Part shown: one piece after another, positions 1-7,581 of the stretch | Position numbering within the stretch: position 1 is the stretch's first letter | How the letters are laid out: each line of letters opens with the position of its first letter | Source of the DNA: Chryseobacterium sp. ISL-6 | GTDB lineage: Bacteria > Bacteroidota > Bacteroidia > Flavobacteriales > Weeksellaceae | DNA length: 64,000 nt | NCBI RefSeq assembly: GCF_018613715.1 | Contig: NZ_JAGGPT010000007.1 | Location: 62,001 to 126,000 of the forward strand | Direction: 5' to 3' | Made by a program: the position numbers and the translations under genes | Notes under the pieces: model-generated | Databases searched by the model: none | What the model was told of the DNA's origin: nothing | The model's input: only the letters and a program-made list of their open reading frames with translations

Positions 1-170
1 CGACTTAGTTTTCGTTATATCTTTTGCTATATCTAAATAAATAACAGCTCTAAACTCCTATTAATAAAGGGTTTTTAATTTTTATTATGTTCAGACATAA
101 TAATGTTATATTTACTCCGTTTACTATACACGTAAGCTCATATTTTGAGTTTTCATGGTTATTAGTTTTT

Positions 171-200
171 AATCCTCAACTTCGGTTGGGGATTTTTTTG
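171..200 (+). terminator. Rho-independent terminator
   Basis: A 10-bp stem (171-180 with 185-194, one G-T wobble) closes on a TTCG tetraloop and is followed by seven T. No ORF is visible upstream in the window, so the transcript it ends starts outside the window or is non-coding. Confidence 0.8.
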
Positions 201-337
201 TGAGCTATAAATATAATAATCCCTTTCTACCAGAAGACTTTGTTTATAAAAACGCCTACCCCAAAAACCTTTAAATAAAAGATTTCGACAGTCTCCTTTT
301 TTAAAATCCTTTTTTTAAATTTGACTCATATTTGTCA

Positions 338-345
338 TATATTTG
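338..345 (+). promoter_or_regulatory. Bacteroidetes -7 promoter box
   Basis: TATATTTG matches the Bacteroidetes TAnnTTTG -7 consensus and lies 25 bases before the ATG at 370. An upstream TTG at 321-323 is closer than the usual -33 spacing, so only the -7 box is well supported. Confidence 0.55.
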
Positions 346-369
346 TAAAAACACATATATATTTTGGTT

Positions 370-729
370 ATGGAAAAGCTAAGAAGTTTAAGAAAACAAA
401 GAGGAATATCACAGGAAAAAATGGCTAATGCAATTGCCACTGATCCTTCCAATTATTCACGCAAAGAAAGAGGTGAGGTAAGGATATACGATGATGAATG
501 GGAAAAATTAGCAAAGTTCTTAGAGGTTCCTGTTGAAGATATTAAAGAAGAAGTTGTTGCAAATATTGTCAATAATAATGACAGTACCACTTTCAATGAT
601 AACGCAGGTAACTTTAACCAATACTATACTATTCCTAATTCTATCATAGAGAACTTACAAAGTTTTATTAAAGTATTGATGGAGCAAAATGAAGCTTTGA
701 AGGAGGAAAATAAGAAATTGAAAGGTTAA
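370..729 (+). CDS. XRE-family helix-turn-helix regulator
   Basis: This is a small DNA-binding protein of about 119 residues. The N-terminal 60 residues read as a classic XRE/Cro-CI helix-turn-helix: LRSLRKQRGISQEKMA, then a recognition-helix-like DPSNYSRKERGE, then a scaffold helix ending LAKFLEVPVEDI. The C-terminal 40 residues are polar and end in a Lys/Glu-rich coiled-coil-like helix (MEQNEALKEENKKLK) that could mediate dimerisation. I place the start at the ATG at 370 rather than the TTG two codons upstream, because ATG follows a TAnnTTTG promoter box. The gene stands alone between two terminators. Small orphan XRE regulators of this shape are common in Chryseobacterium; the target is unknown. 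Confidence 0.85.
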   Translation: MEKLRSLRKQRGISQEKMANAIATDPSNYSRKERGEVRIYDDEWEKLAKFLEVPVEDIKEEVVANIVNNNDSTTFNDNAGNFNQYYTIPNSIIENLQSFIKVLMEQNEALKEENKKLKG

Positions 730-762
730 TAAGGGTAACAGTACCTTTTTTTTTAAAAATAT

Positions 763-793
763 AAATACCACTTTAGAAGCGGTATTTTTTTTT
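763..793 (+). terminator. Rho-independent terminator
   Basis: The stem pairs AAATACC (763-769) and CTT with AAG and GGTATTT (to 787), with one mismatch and a TAG loop, followed by a run of nine T. It ends the XRE regulator transcript. Confidence 0.75.
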
Positions 794-935
794 GAAAATT
801 AATAATGAAAATTTAAAGAATAGTAGAGTTAAAATCTAATACAAGATTACAAATATTTCTAAATCCTTTTACAAAATCAAAATTCAGTTTTTCTCTTAAC
901 TTTACAGGAATACGAAGTGAGCTCACCTAATAGAG

Positions 936-1409
936 ATGGCTTTATTTGACTCGTTATTTATTATGGATTTTAATAACATTTATTTTAAAGATCAATACTT
1001 AAATATTGAAAACTCTTTCATGTTGGAAAAGATTGATATAACCTCTTTTGATGACATCATCATTTCCCATGAATTTCCGACCCGGAAATACAAGTTGTAC
1101 ATGTTCTTTACACAACCTGTAAAATATGAACCAAGGAAAGGCTTTATTAATAAATTGATTTGCGCGATCTTCAATCACAATAACAACCCTAAGGAGATCA
1201 AGAGGTCTTATTATGATACTTCTGTAGAAAAATTGCTTCCAATGATTAAGCAATGTCTACCGGAGGCTAATATTCCAGATTTAAGAAACAGTGTATTTTG
1301 GGGAACAGAAGACGAAAAAAATGGGTTTCAAAGAACCCTTCACATTTACAGTAGGGATAAACTTTCTTTAACCGATGTATTTAAAAAGCATAATATGATG
1401 CGTAAATAA
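936..1409 (+). CDS. Hypothetical protein, 157 aa
   Basis: I do not recognise this protein. It is soluble-looking, without signal peptide or membrane segment, and mixes short beta-strand-like stretches (KYKLYMFFTQPVKYEPRK) with charged helices; the C-terminus is Lys-rich. The start is ATG 936; the ATG at 963 is an alternative. It lies between the XRE regulator and the HD-domain gene on the same strand, with over 200 bases upstream, so it is probably its own transcript. Codon use looks like that of its neighbours. It is likely a real gene because the frame stays open for its full length with plausible amino acid composition. Confidence 0.6.
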   Translation: MALFDSLFIMDFNNIYFKDQYLNIENSFMLEKIDITSFDDIIISHEFPTRKYKLYMFFTQPVKYEPRKGFINKLICAIFNHNNNPKEIKRSYYDTSVEKLLPMIKQCLPEANIPDLRNSVFWGTEDEKNGFQRTLHIYSRDKLSLTDVFKKHNMMRK

Positions 1410-1488
1410 GAGGCCTCATAAGTTTCTTAAACCAGTTTAAGAAGGTATAAAATCAAAGTATATAAATTTGTTTCAAGAAATTAATACA

Positions 1489-2139
1489 ATGGCATTACAT
1501 ACTCCAAAACTCGTCGCTGGTATATCCATCCCTGATAGCAGTTTAGCCAAACAGGCTACTGAACTTTTAATTGAACACGGTTCAGAATTCCTTTATAATC
1601 ATTCACTGAGGACGTTTATTTTTGCCTCATTGAATGGCGATCAAAGAAAACTGGTTTATGATCCGGAACTTTTATATATCTGTTCTGTTTTTCATGACCT
1701 GGGACTTACGCCACATTACAGCAGTCCTAATAAACGTTTTGAAGTGGACGGAGCCGATGCAGCACGTAATTTTCTGAGGGGACATGGCTTATCAGATCAG
1801 ACCTTACAATTGGTTTGGGATGCCATTGCACTGCATACTACACCAGGAATTGTAGAATATAAAGAGGCTGAAGCGGTATTACTAAACTCCGGGGTTGCAC
1901 TGGATGTGGTAGGAAAAGGATATGATCAGCTATCGGATACTATTCGAAAGGAAATTACAAGTTATTTCCCACGCACCAATTTTAAGAAAACAATTATACC
2001 CACTTTTTTTGAAGGGTTCAGACATAAACCACACACGACCTACGGCAACATGAATGCTGATATCTGTACCTGTATGATCCCAGGTTTTAAAAGCCCCAAT
2101 TTTTGTGATGCCATCTGGCAATCTCCCTGGGAGGAATAA
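1489..2139 (+). CDS. HD-domain protein (predicted phosphohydrolase)
   Basis: This is an HD-superfamily protein of about 216 residues. It shows the metal-binding pattern of that superfamily: an N-terminal histidine (YNHSLRTF), the HD doublet in FHDLGLTPHY, a further histidine near LRGHGLS, and HTTPG later. The overall pattern resembles the cyanamide-hydratase-like or small-molecule HD group rather than a nucleic-acid or cyclic-di-GMP enzyme. I choose the ATG at 1489 (MALHTPK) over the TTG at 1468. There is no signal peptide, so it should be cytoplasmic. The substrate cannot be told from sequence, and no neighbouring gene suggests one. Confidence 0.8.
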   Translation: MALHTPKLVAGISIPDSSLAKQATELLIEHGSEFLYNHSLRTFIFASLNGDQRKLVYDPELLYICSVFHDLGLTPHYSSPNKRFEVDGADAARNFLRGHGLSDQTLQLVWDAIALHTTPGIVEYKEAEAVLLNSGVALDVVGKGYDQLSDTIRKEITSYFPRTNFKKTIIPTFFEGFRHKPHTTYGNMNADICTCMIPGFKSPNFCDAIWQSPWEE

Positions 2140-2174
2140 TATATAATTTTCAAACTCAGGTCTGTAGTATAATT

Positions 2175-2206
2175 TAAAAAAGAGGCTGCTCACAGTGAGC
2201 AGCCTC
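2175..2206 (-). terminator. Rho-independent terminator, leftward
   Basis: A 12-bp perfect stem (2182-2193 with 2195-2206), followed on the minus strand by six T, ends the lipoprotein gene at 2238. It may also slow rightward transcription from the HD-domain gene. Confidence 0.8.
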
Positions 2207-2237
2207 CTTATACCTAAAAAAATTTTATCAAAGATGA

Positions 2238-2783
2238 TTAAGGGGTTACATAGAATCTTGGCCCATGATATTTCCACGTGTCATTTCCATATCCCAATTC
2301 ATTAAAACTGGTTGTATAGAAATGTGATCCTCTTTTAGTATTGAAATATTCGTATACCGGAATGTTAGTTCCATTTAAATTGATAGGTGCACCTAACATT
2401 TTAATTTTCCTCCAACCGTTTGCTTCTTGCAATTCATCAATAATTCCACTAATATAAGAATCCCCGGTGTTTGTATTATGCCAAATTGTAATATAAGGGT
2501 TACTGGTTACGACAGGACCTACAGCTCCTAAAACTCTCTCTTTAAAATAGGATGCAGGAAACGGGTGATCCTGAATGGTATAATAATGTTGCATTCTAGA
2601 GTCACTGTAGTAAGCTTGAATTATGTTAGGCATTTCAAACTTAGCCTCTCCATTCTGTGTTCTTGCTTTTGCTGCCACTACATTCATGTTTTCATCATTT
2701 TGCATATCTGTATCAGATGAGCAGCTTGTGAAAGTTAAAAATACCGTTAATGTCAACGCTGACATTCTGAAAAAATTTCTCAT
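2238..2783 (-). CDS. Lipoprotein with DUF5648-like repeat, 181 aa
   Basis: The N-terminus is a lipoprotein signal peptide (LTVFLTFTSCSSD), putting the acylated cysteine near residue 21 with Ser-Ser-Asp after it. The mature part has paired motifs of the type 'YYTI..HP' and 'VYEYFNTKRGSHFYTTSFNE', which look like the HFYT-containing repeats of the DUF5648 family found in exported proteins. It is probably anchored in the outer membrane, facing the periplasm or surface. It stands alone, convergent with the HD gene, and has its own promoter box at 2818-2825. The family resemblance is from memory; function unknown. Confidence 0.7.
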   Translation of the reverse strand: MRNFFRMSALTLTVFLTFTSCSSDTDMQNDENMNVVAAKARTQNGEAKFEMPNIIQAYYSDSRMQHYYTIQDHPFPASYFKERVLGAVGPVVTSNPYITIWHNTNTGDSYISGIIDELQEANGWRKIKMLGAPINLNGTNIPVYEYFNTKRGSHFYTTSFNELGYGNDTWKYHGPRFYVTP

Positions 2784-2817
2784 AAAACTGTTTAATTATT
2801 TAACGTTAAAGTTTTGA

Positions 2818-2825
2818 CAAATATA
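2818..2825 (-). promoter_or_regulatory. Bacteroidetes -7 promoter box
   Basis: CAAATATA on the plus strand reads TATATTTG on the minus strand, 35 bases upstream of the lipoprotein ATG at 2783. It is a full match to TAnnTTTG. Confidence 0.6.
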
Positions 2826-3236
2826 CAAAAATTCTTTAATTAGTGATTAATAAATACCATATAAATACTATTAACATTACATTTATTACAAAAATTATAT
2901 CACTTATTAGTGTAATAAAACAATCAATATTAACAAATTTTAAATGATAAAGAATTTAAACATTCTTTTTATTAAATTATTTTAAAATGAATTATAGAAG
3001 TGATAATTTTTTACACAATCTCACCAACCGTTTCAATTCTTAATAAGAAATCTTTCACTAGTATTTCATTGTGTCTTCTTACATTTTGAATATCTAATTG
3101 TTTTTTTATAGCAGAATTATTTTAAAATACGTTCTAAAACAATTCACAAATCAGGGATCGTATAAACAACTGTAGACAAATTATTTAACATAAAAAAAAA
3201 TATTAAAAAAACACAAGTAAATAATATTTATATCTA

Positions 3237-3244
3237 TACATTTG
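3237..3244 (+). promoter_or_regulatory. Bacteroidetes -7 promoter box
   Basis: TACATTTG fits TAnnTTTG and lies 22 bases before the ATG at 3266. Confidence 0.55.
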
Positions 3245-3265
3245 ATTAATTAACACATAAATACA

Positions 3266-4156
3266 ATGAGAAAAATTTTTATTATTGGTGCTTATTTAGG
3301 GATATATTCTTTGAATGCACAAACGACCATTTTTGAAGACAGCTTTGAAAGCTATGCAGACTTTGCTTACACGACAGGAACTGTTGGCAGTTGGACTTTA
3401 ACAGACCTTGATGGTAAAAACTCGTATATTTTAAACGGTTCTAGTTTTCCTAATCAGTCGATTCCAAAAGCCTTTATTGTCTTTAATAAAGCAGGAATAG
3501 TTCCGGCTACGATATCTGACCAGACAGGTGCCAGAACTGGTAATAAGGCAATGGCCTGTTTTAATGTGAGTACTCCAGCTCCACTTGTCAATAATGACTG
3601 GCTGATCAGTCCTAAGATTACTTTAGGATCTACTGGAAATAATGTTAGCTTCTGGGTAAAATCAATCAATGAATTATACGGTGAAGAAAAATTTAATGTA
3701 TGGGTATCTACTACAAATACCAATACCACAAGTTTTACTAAGCTTAATCCTAATGTGATTGTTACTCCAGCTGTCGTAGAATATAACCAGCATACTTTTA
3801 ATTTAGATGCTTACGCCGGACAAAGTGTATATATTGCTATACAGTGTGTTTCAGATGATCAGTTTGCCTTGTTTGTTGATGACTTTAAAGTTACAACAAC
3901 AGGAACCTTAGGTACTTCTGAAACGTCTAAAGCTTCTTCTAATATCTCTGTATATCCAAATCCGGTATCCGACATTCTTACTGTTAAATCTAAAGAAAAG
4001 ATTAATAATATAGAAGTTTTCGATATCAGCGGAAGAAAAGTAAATGCTACTTTAAATAATGACAAAGTTGATGTGAGAGCTTTAAATTCGGGAAGTTATA
4101 TCATCAATATTGAAACTAAGGAAGGTAAAACTACTGAGAAGTTTATCAAAAAATAA
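3266..4156 (+). CDS. T9SS-secreted protein with cleaved-adhesin (choice-of-anchor J) domain
   Basis: This 296-residue exported protein begins with a Sec signal peptide (MRKIFIIGAYLGIYSLNAQ, cleavage near residue 19). Residues about 20-215 resemble the cleaved-adhesin or choice-of-anchor J beta-sandwich: it opens with FEDSFESYADF, has NNDWLISPKITL in the middle and ends with FALFVDDFKV. The last 75 residues are a type A T9SS sorting domain: ISVYPNPVSDIL, then VFDISGRKV, a loop, and a final KFIKK. It is thus predicted to cross the outer membrane by the T9SS and be released or surface-attached. It may bind a glycan or protein. It is monocistronic, with its own promoter box and a terminator just after the stop. 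Confidence 0.9.
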   Translation: MRKIFIIGAYLGIYSLNAQTTIFEDSFESYADFAYTTGTVGSWTLTDLDGKNSYILNGSSFPNQSIPKAFIVFNKAGIVPATISDQTGARTGNKAMACFNVSTPAPLVNNDWLISPKITLGSTGNNVSFWVKSINELYGEEKFNVWVSTTNTNTTSFTKLNPNVIVTPAVVEYNQHTFNLDAYAGQSVYIAIQCVSDDQFALFVDDFKVTTTGTLGTSETSKASSNISVYPNPVSDILTVKSKEKINNIEVFDISGRKVNATLNNDKVDVRALNSGSYIINIETKEGKTTEKFIKK

Positions 4157-4183
4157 GTACTGACAGACTTGAATTCATAATTG

Positions 4184-4210
4184 AAAAACACTCCAAATGG
4201 AGTGTTTTTT
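4184..4210 (+). terminator. Rho-independent terminator
   Basis: AAAAACACTCC pairs with GGAGTGTTTTT across an AAAT loop, followed by T. It serves the T9SS cargo gene; the stem is nearly symmetric, so it may also act leftward on the convergent gene at 4231. Confidence 0.8.
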
Positions 4211-4230
4211 ATTGGATACAAATCCACTTT

Positions 4231-4785
4231 CTACATTTTCCTATTGTCGACAATGACATCAAATGGGTTTTCAAAAGAACTTCTATCTTTTAAATATTGC
4301 TTGTCTTCTTCTGTTAATTCATCTGTTCCCAGCCCAATGTCTTCCCACTCCTTTCCCTCCTCTCTTCTATGGGCAAATTCAATACTTTTAATTGTTGGTT
4401 TTTTATTTAATCCTAAAACAGTCAGATCCATCAATTGACCTTCTTTAATTTCACCCTTCATAATTCGTCCAAACAGGAAAAACTGTCGTCCTGTAATTTG
4501 GAAAACATAATCAAGTTTAAACTGAGCAACAACTCGATCTCGCCAACTATGTCCACAATACCTGCATTGCTTTGCCCTTGGTGTACGGGCAAGTTTATAA
4601 CACTTCGGACAGTTGTTGAAAAATACCTTTTCTGGAGTTTCAGCCATAATCCGCTTAGCTACTTCTAGTTCAAATTCTTCAGGAGTACTCTGAATATACA
4701 TATGATACTGCAATGCTAACATTTCATCATTAGTCATCAAATTGCTAAAATAGTTTTTGATATAGTCTACAGTCTCTTTTTCCAC
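4231..4785 (-). CDS. Zinc-ribbon protein with translation-factor-like C-terminus, 184 aa
   Basis: The protein has three parts. Residues 1-55 are helical. Residues about 58-82 hold a zinc ribbon with two CxxC knuckles (CPKCYKLA and CRYCGHSW). The C-terminal 90 residues contain GRIMKGEIKEGQLMDL, a beta-strand pattern reminiscent of EF-Tu domain II. The start appears to be GTG at 4785, since an in-frame stop lies upstream and no ATG comes before residue 17. It has no export signal and sits alone between convergent and co-directional neighbours. A role in RNA or ribosome binding is possible but purely inferred from shape. Confidence 0.65.
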   Translation of the reverse strand: MEKETVDYIKNYFSNLMTNDEMLALQYHMYIQSTPEEFELEVAKRIMAETPEKVFFNNCPKCYKLARTPRAKQCRYCGHSWRDRVVAQFKLDYVFQITGRQFFLFGRIMKGEIKEGQLMDLTVLGLNKKPTIKSIEFAHRREEGKEWEDIGLGTDELTEEDKQYLKDRSSFENPFDVIVDNRKM

Positions 4786-4856
4786 GTTCAGTCTTATTTT
4801 GATTCTTACTCAGTGAAAAGGATTTTCAATCAGAACCTTCCTTTTCCATTTCTGTA

Positions 4857-5978
4857 TTAATATTTCCTAATTTTCACACAGGAAACACCATTTATTTTTA
4901 GCTTCTTCCCTATTTTTTTTAGTAAGCCTGTTTTTTCATCACGCCGGAATACAAAAACATTTCCGCTACCTGCATTGGCTACAATTAAAAACTTCCCTGT
5001 TTCATCCATATCAAACACCCGTGCCTGTTTTCCATAAGTAGATTGATAACCAACATTTTTTAATGTTCCATCATTAAGAATTGAAAAAATGGCAATATTA
5101 TTTTCATCACCCCGATTAGAAGCATATAAAAACTTACCGTCTGGAGAAATGTGAATGTCAGAGCTTTCAAAATTTTCTTTAACCTCATCTGAATGGGTAT
5201 TGATCCTTTGGATATTCTCTAGTTTCCCATTATCATATGAATAAGCATCGACTGCTCCACCCAATTCTTCAATGCAATAGCCAAATTTACCATCGGGATG
5301 AAAAGTAAAATGTCTTGGTCCAGTTCCCGCATTGGTCGTTATAAAAGGCTGTTCAGCAGTTTGTAATGGTTCGGTTCTATCACCTTCAAATCGATAGGAT
5401 CTAATTTTGTCCGCACCCAGATCAGGGGCAAAAAGGTAATTAAAGTCTGGTGAAAAAACAGTTGAATGAACATGGGAGCGGTCTTGTCTATAAGGATTGA
5501 TACTCCCTTCTGAAAACTGAAAATTCTGAACACCCGGCTGTATGGTTCCATTTTCTAAAATCGGATATACAGAAATACTTCCTTCTGTATAATTTCCATT
5601 GACCAGCCATTTTCCATTCTTGTGAACAGTTACATACACCGGATTCTCACCGCCACTCTTTTGACTGTTGATAAAACGGAGCGTTTTCTTTTCGGGATTA
5701 AATTCAAAACTGCTTACACTTCCTGCATTTTGCGTTTTACTTTCGGTGCATGCAAAAATGTATTTCCCATTGGGAGATAAAGTTAAATAGGACGGATTTA
5801 AAACACCTTTAAAAGATGTTATTTTAGATAGTTTTCCACTAATGGTATCCAGTTGGTATACATAAATACCTTCTGTAGTTTTATCCCGGTTAAAAGATCC
5901 GAAAAAGACGTAGTTATTTTGTGAGTACAGATGTATTGATGCAAAAACGGCAACGGTTAAGGCTATTAATTTTTTCAA
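4857..5978 (-). CDS. Exported lactonase-family beta-propeller (YbhE/3-carboxymuconate cyclase type)
   Basis: This 373-residue protein has a signal peptide (MKKLIALTVAVFASIHLYSQ) and then repeats typical of the seven-bladed lactonase family: LSPNGKYIFACTES, HKNGKWLVNGNYTEGS, FSPDFNYLFAPDLGADK, FHPDGKFGYCIEE, ISPDGKFLYASNRG. Family members include 6-phosphogluconolactonases, but the signal peptide points to the periplasm, and a separate cytoplasmic pgl lies at 22572. It is therefore better called a lactonase-like propeller. The start codon seems to be TTG at 5978; the frame meets a stop five codons upstream and the signal peptide begins right there. It is 71 bases from the zinc-ribbon gene and not clearly in an operon. 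Confidence 0.8.
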   Translation of the reverse strand: MKKLIALTVAVFASIHLYSQNNYVFFGSFNRDKTTEGIYVYQLDTISGKLSKITSFKGVLNPSYLTLSPNGKYIFACTESKTQNAGSVSSFEFNPEKKTLRFINSQKSGGENPVYVTVHKNGKWLVNGNYTEGSISVYPILENGTIQPGVQNFQFSEGSINPYRQDRSHVHSTVFSPDFNYLFAPDLGADKIRSYRFEGDRTEPLQTAEQPFITTNAGTGPRHFTFHPDGKFGYCIEELGGAVDAYSYDNGKLENIQRINTHSDEVKENFESSDIHISPDGKFLYASNRGDENNIAIFSILNDGTLKNVGYQSTYGKQARVFDMDETGKFLIVANAGSGNVFVFRRDEKTGLLKKIGKKLKINGVSCVKIRKY

Positions 5979-6029
5979 TTTCTTTAAAGTTTATTGGAAG
6001 CTCTGGTAATAGAGTAATACTCCACAAAT

Positions 6030-6566
6030 TTAATCATTGTACCCATTCATTGCATCAGATACATCTTTATTATTTTGATGTATAAAGTAAGTTGCCAAAT
6101 CTGTATTGGAAAATCCGGTAAAATTCGCTTGGCGCAACAATGTCACCAATTGTCCCCTATGATACGTAGCGTGATTAACATAATGAGGAAGTGTTTGCCA
6201 AAACAGCATTTGTTCTTCTCCACCTCTTGGATATCTAATCGTGATTGGCTGTTGATAATGATCTTCAGGATAGCTTTCTATAAAGCTTTTTATGTCAACG
6301 GATGCCTTTTTCCAAATTTCTATCAACTCACTTTTCGTCCCTTTAAACTCAGTTGATAAATAAATTGGATCAGGAGTATTTGTCCAGAAGTCAATCCAAA
6401 TCTTTTTGGCACTGACCATATGGACAACTGTTTGTTTAATACTCGTGAAACTACTAACAATAGGGCGCTCCCATTGCTCATCATTAATTTGATCAAGCCA
6501 TTCAATCGTAATTTGGTCTGCCCAATTGTTGTAATTAACTAATTCTAAAAAAAACTTTTTTGTCAT
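6030..6566 (-). CDS. DinB-family four-helix metalloprotein
   Basis: The 178-residue protein fits the DinB/YfiT-like four-helix bundle. It opens with LVNYNNWADQITIEWL, has the first metal histidine in KQTVVHMVSA, and has the other two in PHYVNHATYHRGQ. These three histidines normally bind a divalent metal. DinB proteins include thiol S-transferases such as bacillithiol transferases, but many have no known substrate. There is no signal peptide, so it should be cytoplasmic. It lies directly downstream of the AraC regulator at 6627, with 60 bases and its own promoter box between them. The family call is firm; the reaction is not. Confidence 0.85.
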   Translation of the reverse strand: MTKKFFLELVNYNNWADQITIEWLDQINDEQWERPIVSSFTSIKQTVVHMVSAKKIWIDFWTNTPDPIYLSTEFKGTKSELIEIWKKASVDIKSFIESYPEDHYQQPITIRYPRGGEEQMLFWQTLPHYVNHATYHRGQLVTLLRQANFTGFSNTDLATYFIHQNNKDVSDAMNGYND

Positions 6567-6591
6567 TTTACTTTTTATTTTAAGTTCAATG

Positions 6592-6599
6592 CAAAAGTA
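6592..6599 (-). promoter_or_regulatory. Bacteroidetes -7 promoter box
   Basis: Minus-strand TACTTTTG fits TAnnTTTG, 26 bases upstream of the DinB ATG. Confidence 0.5.
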
Positions 6600-6626
6600 A
6601 GTTCAGGGAAAGCTATAAAGCTGTAG

Positions 6627-7508
6627 TTAATCGTTCAAAAGCTGTTTATAAACGTTCACATTTTGTTGCTGAAATTGTTTTGGACTTATTCCATAAATCC
6701 GTTTAAATGATTGAGAAAAACTTGAATGATTTTCATATCCAACTTCGTAAAATACTTCGCTCGGGTTTTTGTTTTGTAGTAATAGTGATGTTGCTATTTC
6801 CATTTTCTTTTGCAGGAAATATTTACTGGGTGCCACATTGTAAAGTCTTAGAAATTTTCTTTTGAAAGTAGAAATGCTTGTATGGCACAAAAAGGCTAAT
6901 TCATCTAATGTAAGATTATTGGTGAGATTTTTTTCAACTGCTTTCTTTATTTCAATATCTGAATATTCTTCCATTTTTCTTGTTTGAAATGACAAGATAG
7001 CACTGGGGTATTTTTCAAGGAGATATAGCATTAATTCTTCAAACTTCAGTTGCAGCATTTGTGTTGAGACAAAAGATGATTTTTGCTGAATTAATTTAAG
7101 TGATAAAATATAATGGTTAATGAATTCATCCTTTTCAAATACGAGAAAGGGCTCTTCAACTTTTTCTGCATAGGCAGAAATACTTTTAATAATATGATCA
7201 TATTTAATAAAAAAATGCGAGAGTGCCTGATCATTAAAAAAAAATAAAGTGCTGCGGTATTCATTATCAACAGAAAGCTTTTCTGTCATTAAACAATTAT
7301 TTGAAGAAAGAATGGCAAATTGAGCGTTCGTAATTGTAGTTGCTTTATTTGCATAATGCAACACTTTTTCACCTTTTTCTAAAAAATTAATAAAATTCTC
7401 CTGAAGGAGTATTTTATTTCTTTGAGCCTGTTCCTTAGAAATGTAGCTGTATGTGCTAAGAATATCTCTGTCTGGTTCTCTGTTCACCTGTTGTTTGATC
7501 GTTTCCAT
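6627..7508 (-). CDS. AraC-family transcriptional regulator
   Basis: The 293-residue protein has the two-helix-turn-helix AraC/XylS domain at its C-terminus, about residues 190-285. The first HTH covers LTLDELAFLCHTSISTFKRKF, and the second has the family signature PSEVFYEVGYENHSSFSQSFKRIYGISPKQF. The N-terminal 170 residues form a regulatory domain that resembles the ExsA-type N-terminus, with beta-rich segments and no recognised ligand motif. It is transcribed leftward with a promoter box at 7547-7554. The adjacent DinB gene downstream and the M20 amidohydrolase upstream are the nearest candidate targets. The N-terminal assignment is tentative; the DNA-binding call is firm. Confidence 0.9.
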   Translation of the reverse strand: METIKQQVNREPDRDILSTYSYISKEQAQRNKILLQENFINFLEKGEKVLHYANKATTITNAQFAILSSNNCLMTEKLSVDNEYRSTLFFFNDQALSHFFIKYDHIIKSISAYAEKVEEPFLVFEKDEFINHYILSLKLIQQKSSFVSTQMLQLKFEELMLYLLEKYPSAILSFQTRKMEEYSDIEIKKAVEKNLTNNLTLDELAFLCHTSISTFKRKFLRLYNVAPSKYFLQKKMEIATSLLLQNKNPSEVFYEVGYENHSSFSQSFKRIYGISPKQFQQQNVNVYKQLLND

Positions 7509-7546
7509 AGTCCATCTGATGTCTTAGATGAGGATTCAGTTATATA

Positions 7547-7554
7547 CAAATGTA
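7547..7554 (-). promoter_or_regulatory. Bacteroidetes -7 promoter box
   Basis: Minus-strand TACATTTG fits TAnnTTTG and lies 39 bases upstream of the AraC regulator start. Confidence 0.55.
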
Positions 7555-7581
7555 GTAAACAGAATTCATTCTTAAGGAGTT

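Larger units (their letters stand above)
1..369. other. AT-rich intergenic region at the window edge
   Basis: No convincing gene is seen here. It holds a perfect 9-bp inverted repeat with a 4-base loop at 82-103 (TTATTATGT / ACATAATAA) not followed by a T-run, a rho-independent terminator at 171-200, and a TAnnTTTG promoter box at 338-345 just before the first gene. The terminator probably serves a gene or small RNA starting left of the window. Confidence 0.6.
2784..3265. other. Very AT-rich divergent intergenic region
   Basis: These 482 bases separate a leftward lipoprotein gene from a rightward T9SS cargo gene. They hold a promoter box for each (2818-2825 minus, 3237-3244 plus). Long A/T runs fill the middle; I see no ORF, RNA gene or strong inverted repeat. 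Confidence 0.6.
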
